Shown: piece by piece, positions 60,325 to 64,000 of the stretch
Layout of the letters: each line of letters opens with the position of its first letter
Position numbering within the stretch: position 1 is the first letter of the stretch
Origin: Blautia hominis
GTDB taxonomy: Bacteria > Bacillota > Clostridia > Lachnospirales > Lachnospiraceae
Assembly (NCBI GenBank): GCA_002270465.1
Contig: NQOF01000004.1
Coordinates: 310,001 to 374,000, forward strand
DNA length: 64,000 nucleotides
Direction of reading: 5' to 3'
Translations under genes and position numbers: made by a program
The notes under the pieces: generated by a model
Databases searched by the model: none
Seen by the model: the letters and a program-made list of their open reading frames with translations, nothing else
What the model was told of the DNA's origin: nothing

Positions 60325-61503
60325 ATGTTAAACGGAGAAAAGAGAATTGAAAGACCGCTTCGCTGGGGAATGATTGGCGGAGGAAGAACAGGAAATGTCG
60401 GTTACAAACACAGACTGGGAGCATTGAGGGACAACACGGCATATGAACTGGTGGCAGGCGCTTTTGACCTTGACTTTGAACGCTGTAAAGATTTTGGTAT
60501 GAACCTGGGCGTTGCCAAAGACCGTTTATACCCGGATTACAAGACCATGTTTGAGGAGGAGGCAAAGCGTGCGGACGGTGTGGAAGTGGTTTCCATCGCA
60601 ACACCAAATTTTACGCACTATGAGATCACAAAGGCAGCCCTTAATGCAGGACTTCATGTGATCTGTGAAAAACCTCTGTTCTTCAAAGTGGAGCAGGGTG
60701 AGGAAATCAAAGCCCTGGCAGAGAAGATGAATAAAATCGTAGGTGTTACATACGGATTCTCAGGAAGCCAGCTCCTGCTTCAGATGCGCCAGATGGTGCA
60801 GAACGGAGATTTGGGAGACATTCACATGGTAGAGCTGCAGTACACACACGGTTTCGCCTGTGATGAGATCGGTGATAAAGTTTCAGAAGGGCAGAAATGG
60901 CGTGTTGACCCGGAAAAATCAGGCCCATCCTTTGTACTGGGCGACCTGTCCACACATACCTTTTATATGTCAGAATTAATCTGCCCGGAACTGAAGCTGA
61001 AACAAGTTCTCTGTGACCGCCAGAGTTTTGTAAGATCACGGGAACCCCTGGAGGATAATGCTTACGTTCTGATGCGCTACGAGAATGGTGCCGTGGGCCG
61101 TATGTGGGCTTCCGCTGTTAATGCAGGCTGTATGGACGGACATAGGATCCGCATTGTGGGATCAAAAGCTTCCGTTGAATTCTCCGACAATCAGCCAAAC
61201 GAACTGCTCTATCAGGTCCAAGGTGAGCCGATCCGCAAAATGATCCGTTCCATGCCCTACCTTTATGATGCGTGCAACGCTGATGAGCGACTGGGTGCCC
61301 TGCATGCAGAGGGGCTTCCGGAGAGCTGGGCAAATATTTATCTGAAATTTGCCATTGCCATTGACGCTAAAAACAGAGGCGATGAGGAAACTTTGAAAAA
61401 TCTTGTTTACCCGGGGATCGACGCTGGTATCGAAGGTATCCGCTGGGTGACAAAATGTGTGGAATCCGCTGACAAAGGCGGCGTTTGGGTAGATTATAAA
61501 TAA
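60325..61503 (+). CDS. Gfo/Idh/MocA family oxidoreductase
   Basis: A 392-residue NAD-dependent oxidoreductase. The Rossmann signature GMIGGGRTGNVG is preceded by an extra N-terminal segment; the EKP motif is VICEKPLFF with catalytic Lys; the C-terminal domain has LGDLSTHTFYMSEL, where Asp and His fit the DxxxH catalytic motif. GGAGG precedes the ATG. It is clearly different from the two oxidoreductases in the first operon. Proteins of this subtype, next to TIM-barrel partners, include the enzymes that oxidise the 3-hydroxyl of glycosides; direct evidence for the substrate is lacking. Confidence 0.9.
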   Translation: MLNGEKRIERPLRWGMIGGGRTGNVGYKHRLGALRDNTAYELVAGAFDLDFERCKDFGMNLGVAKDRLYPDYKTMFEEEAKRADGVEVVSIATPNFTHYEITKAALNAGLHVICEKPLFFKVEQGEEIKALAEKMNKIVGVTYGFSGSQLLLQMRQMVQNGDLGDIHMVELQYTHGFACDEIGDKVSEGQKWRVDPEKSGPSFVLGDLSTHTFYMSELICPELKLKQVLCDRQSFVRSREPLEDNAYVLMRYENGAVGRMWASAVNAGCMDGHRIRIVGSKASVEFSDNQPNELLYQVQGEPIRKMIRSMPYLYDACNADERLGALHAEGLPESWANIYLKFAIAIDAKNRGDEETLKNLVYPGIDAGIEGIRWVTKCVESADKGGVWVDYK

Positions 61504-61526
61504 TCGGATATGAGGAGGAAAGAAAA

Positions 61527-62465
61527 ATGCAGTTAGCCATATGTACAGATGTTTTTGCAGATTTATCCTACACAGAGATGCTGGACAAAGTAAAATCTCT
61601 GGGGATTGACGCAGTGGAGATGACAGCGGGAGGATGGGGTGCCCGCAAACACTGTGACACAGCCAGACTTCTGGAGAACCCGGCAGAGCTTAAAGCCTTT
61701 CAGGAGGAATTGGAGAAAAGGGGCATGCGCATTGCGGCCCTGAATACCTCCTGCAACCCTCTCTGGCCTTCCGAGACAGGGGAAGAGTATAAAAAATCCA
61801 TGTATGCCTGTGTGGACCTGGCAGAGAAACTAGGTGTTACAAAAATCGTAGCCATGGCAGGACTGCCGGCAGGAAACGAGACGGACACTACACCAAACTG
61901 GATCACTTCAACCGTATCATGGCCGGACTTCATGGCGCCTGCCTATGAATACCAGTGGAAAGTCACCATTGCTTTCTGGAAAGAATTCGCAGAGTATGCA
62001 AAGAATCATAAGATTGAACAGATTGCTATTGAGGAATTTCCGGGGACCATGGTATGGTCGGCAGAGACTATGCTGAAGCTGAGAGAGGCCACAGACCCCA
62101 TCATCGGCATCAATCTCGACCCATCTCACATGATGATCCTGGGAGCAGACCCCATTGCGGCAGCCCGTGCCCTGAAAGGCTGTATCTTCCACGTGCACGG
62201 CAAAGATGCCCGCATCGAGCGGGGCCTGGCAGACAGAAACGGTATCCTGGAACCAAAGCCTGTGACAGCATCCGCTGACCGGGTATGGAATTACGTCGCT
62301 GTGGGATGCGGAAAAGATCTGCAGTGGTGGAAGGAATTCTTCTCTGTTCTCAGTATGATGGGTTATCATGGGGATGTATCCCTGGAAATGGAAGATTTAA
62401 CTATGTCTGTGGAGGCAGGGGTAAATACCTCGATCGATGCGCTCCGCCAGACCATCAGCCGGTAA
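61527..62465 (+). CDS. Sugar phosphate isomerase/epimerase family protein
   Basis: A 312-residue TIM-barrel protein. Metal-site motifs: Glu in AIEEFPGTM, Asp in NLDPSHM, His in FHVHGKDA, and Glu in SLEMEDL. GGAGG precedes the ATG, 23 bp after the oxidoreductase gene. The protein fits the group found beside Gfo/Idh/MocA enzymes in glycoside-catabolic loci. It may isomerise or cleave the keto-glycoside made by its neighbour; the reaction is inferred from context. Confidence 0.9.
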   Translation: MQLAICTDVFADLSYTEMLDKVKSLGIDAVEMTAGGWGARKHCDTARLLENPAELKAFQEELEKRGMRIAALNTSCNPLWPSETGEEYKKSMYACVDLAEKLGVTKIVAMAGLPAGNETDTTPNWITSTVSWPDFMAPAYEYQWKVTIAFWKEFAEYAKNHKIEQIAIEEFPGTMVWSAETMLKLREATDPIIGINLDPSHMMILGADPIAAARALKGCIFHVHGKDARIERGLADRNGILEPKPVTASADRVWNYVAVGCGKDLQWWKEFFSVLSMMGYHGDVSLEMEDLTMSVEAGVNTSIDALRQTISR

Positions 62466-62481
62466 AACAGGAGGAATCAAC

Positions 62482-63396
62482 ATGAAGATAGCATTTGACG
62501 TTGATGTCCTGGCAAAGCAGATGGACATCAACCGGATGGTGCATCAGGTGGCGGACTGGGGATATAAGTATATCGAACAGTCCCCCCATCCCCGCATCAA
62601 TCCTTTTTACAAACATCCCCTCTTTTCAAAAGAATGTGAGGCTGAATACCGCAAAGCCCTGAGGGAGACAGGTGTGGAGATATCTTCCTTCATTGTGGTA
62701 TACCGCTGGTCAGGCCCCACAGAGGAGGAGCGCCAGTTTGCAGTGCGAAACTGGAAGCGTATGATCCGGATCGCCGCAGATATGGGTGTGAGAGTCATCA
62801 ACACAGAGCTGTCCGGTGACCCCAACAGGCAGGAGATCTGCAATGGTATGTGGTTCAAGTCCATGGAGGAACTGCTTCCCATAATGGAAAAAGAAGATAT
62901 CCGGGTGGAGATCCAGTCTCATCCCTATGATTTCTGTGAACTGAACAATGAGACCTGTGACATGGTCAAATCCTTCCGCTCCAAACATTTGGGATATGTG
63001 TATTCTTCCCCTCACGGTTTTTTCTATGATGAGGGAAAAGGGGATGTCCGTTCCATGCTGCGCTACGCCGGAGATGAACTGACCCACGTACTTTTTGCGG
63101 ATACCTTTAACCAGACCCTGGACTGCCGTTATATTGCCAACCCTCCATGGCTGAATGGCCGGGGAAGGGCTGACGTGACCATTCATCAGCACCTGGCTAT
63201 GGGAGAGGGCGATGTGGATTTTGACGGCATTTTTGAGACCCTGCGGGAGATGGATTTTGCCAATAAGCAGCTGCGTGAAGGTGCGCCCAAGACAGGCGGA
63301 GACAACATTGCCTGTGTATCCATGTTTGGATTTCCGGAAAAAATGGAACGGCAGGCTCCGGAAGCACGTGAGAGGATAGAAAAAGAACTTCTCTGA
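62482..63396 (+). CDS. Sugar phosphate isomerase/epimerase family protein
   Basis: A 304-residue TIM-barrel protein. The frame is open from 62437 within the preceding gene, but the ATG at 62482 follows CAGGAGG and begins with the conserved first strand (MKIAFDVDVLA). Motifs: VEIQSHPYD, YSSPHGF, HVLFADTFNQ and HQHLAMGEGDVDFDGIF; the last resembles a conserved C-terminal block in TIM-barrel partners of glycoside oxidoreductases. It is the second TIM-barrel gene in the operon, 16 bp after the first. Confidence 0.9.
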   Translation: MKIAFDVDVLAKQMDINRMVHQVADWGYKYIEQSPHPRINPFYKHPLFSKECEAEYRKALRETGVEISSFIVVYRWSGPTEEERQFAVRNWKRMIRIAADMGVRVINTELSGDPNRQEICNGMWFKSMEELLPIMEKEDIRVEIQSHPYDFCELNNETCDMVKSFRSKHLGYVYSSPHGFFYDEGKGDVRSMLRYAGDELTHVLFADTFNQTLDCRYIANPPWLNGRGRADVTIHQHLAMGEGDVDFDGIFETLREMDFANKQLREGAPKTGGDNIACVSMFGFPEKMERQAPEARERIEKELL

Positions 63397-63421
63397 GAAG
63401 AGAGAGGAATGGAGAAGCGGT

Positions 63422-64000
63422 ATGAAAAATGAAAACACTACAGGAATACAGCAGTCAGGCGGGAAACTGAGCTGGGGGACACGTGTAGCTTACGGATGCG
63501 GCGATACGGCCTGCAATGTGGTTTTCGGTATGATCAGTACGCTGCTCACACTGTTTTATACGGATTACGTGGGTATCAATGCAGCAACCGTAGGATTAGT
63601 TATGCTCTTATCCCGTATTTTCGATGGTGTATCAGATGCCATAATGGGGATCATTGTGGAAAAAACCAATACCAGGTGGGGAAAATCCAGGCCCTGGCTG
63701 CTGTGGATGTGCGTACCTTTTGCAATTTCGGCAGTGTTGCTGTTTGCAGTTCCCCAGTCTAAGGTGAGCATTCAATTTTTATATATGTTTGTCACTTATA
63801 ACTTCTGCAATACAGTCTGTTATACGGCTATCAACCTTCCCTACAGCAGTCTTTCCGCTATGATGACAAGGGTTTCATCCGAGAGGGATATGCTGAGTAT
63901 CGTCAGGATGGGGCTGTCCCCCTTTGGCCGTATATTGGCTGTGACCTGTACTATGCCGGTAGTGAAACTGTTTGGAGACGATCAGGCAGCCTGGGTGAAA
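63422..64000 (+). CDS. GPH family sugar:cation symporter (3' partial)
   Basis: The first 193 codons of a membrane transporter cut by the window end. The N-terminal sequence (KLSWGTRVAYGCGDTACNVVFGMISTLL), RIFDGVSDAIMGI and NTRWGKSRPWLLW match the MelB/GPH glycoside-pentoside-hexuronide symporters; the DG-D and RWGKxRPW motifs are diagnostic. About five helices are visible of the usual twelve. GGAGAAGCGG precedes the ATG at 63422, 25 bp after the TIM-barrel gene. It would import the operon's substrate, so this locus uses a symporter rather than an ABC importer. Confidence 0.88.
   Translation, partial: MKNENTTGIQQSGGKLSWGTRVAYGCGDTACNVVFGMISTLLTLFYTDYVGINAATVGLVMLLSRIFDGVSDAIMGIIVEKTNTRWGKSRPWLLWMCVPFAISAVLLFAVPQSKVSIQFLYMFVTYNFCNTVCYTAINLPYSSLSAMMTRVSSERDMLSIVRMGLSPFGRILAVTCTMPVVKLFGDDQAAWVK

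Overview
The window looks like part of the chromosome of a gut Firmicute of the Lachnospiraceae (Blautia/Hungatella-like). That assignment is an inference. It rests on strong AGGAGG ribosome sites with occasional GTG and TTG starts, lipoprotein solute-binding proteins, ABC sugar importers without their own ATPase, YesM/AraC-type two-component pairs and many glycoside hydrolases. No rRNA, tRNA, CRISPR, phage or plasmid genes are visible.

Layout. (1) 1-12.0 kb: one long catabolic operon with four TIM-barrel 'sugar phosphate isomerase/epimerase' proteins, a class II aldolase, an L-fucose-isomerase-like protein, an ABC importer and two Gfo/Idh/MocA oxidoreductases, closed by a terminator; an aldo/keto reductase follows. 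(2) 13.0-14.4 kb: a cobalamin riboswitch with its own promoter and terminator, ahead of a membrane-anchored DUF4430 protein and an ECF-type S component, probably a corrinoid uptake unit. (3) 14.5-17.2 kb: an amidohydrolase and a rubredoxin/glutamate-synthase-like flavoprotein. (4) 17.5-25.9 kb: histidine kinase, response regulator, ABC importer and a GH63-like glycosidase. (5) 26-29.4 kb: a MATE pump (minus strand), a DapF/CntK-like racemase and a putative cysteine-peptidase-fold protein. (6) 29.5-38.2 kb: ABC importer, response regulator, histidine kinase and a GH42 beta-galactosidase, with a large hairpin and a 13-bp tandem array between the binding protein and the first permease. (7) 38.2-43.2 kb, minus strand: a LytTR regulator, a wall-exposed repeat protein and a GHKL kinase with overlapping genes. 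(8) 43.5-45.4 kb: a small protein and a Cache-GGDEF cyclase. (9) 45.5-55.8 kb: a lone binding protein, kinase and regulator, then a full ABC importer and a GH36 alpha-galactosidase. (10) 55.8-58.4 kb: a 20-bp tandem array and two tandem Rpn-type PD-(D/E)XK genes. (11) 58.8-64 kb: an HPr-like protein, an AraC regulator and a divergent operon of Gfo/Idh/MocA oxidoreductase, two TIM-barrel proteins and a GPH sugar symporter cut by the window end.

How the genes work together. Three loci share one design: a two-component pair of the YesM/AraC type senses a glycan signal, a CUT1 importer brings in the oligosaccharide, and a cytoplasmic glycosidase cuts it. The two flanking operons (regions 1 and 11) instead combine NAD-dependent sugar oxidoreductases with TIM-barrel lyase/isomerase-like proteins. 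That suggests oxidative cleavage of glycosides through 3-keto intermediates, possibly including C-glycosides.

Most notable finding: a family of about 135-145 bp palindromic mobile elements (MITEs) with GTAAC/GTTAC ends and 8-bp target duplications. Two copies share a 32-nt core and have perfect target duplications; one of them sits inside the 3' end of a kinase gene, where the original stop codon can be reconstructed. A third copy has similar architecture and a 7/8 duplication.
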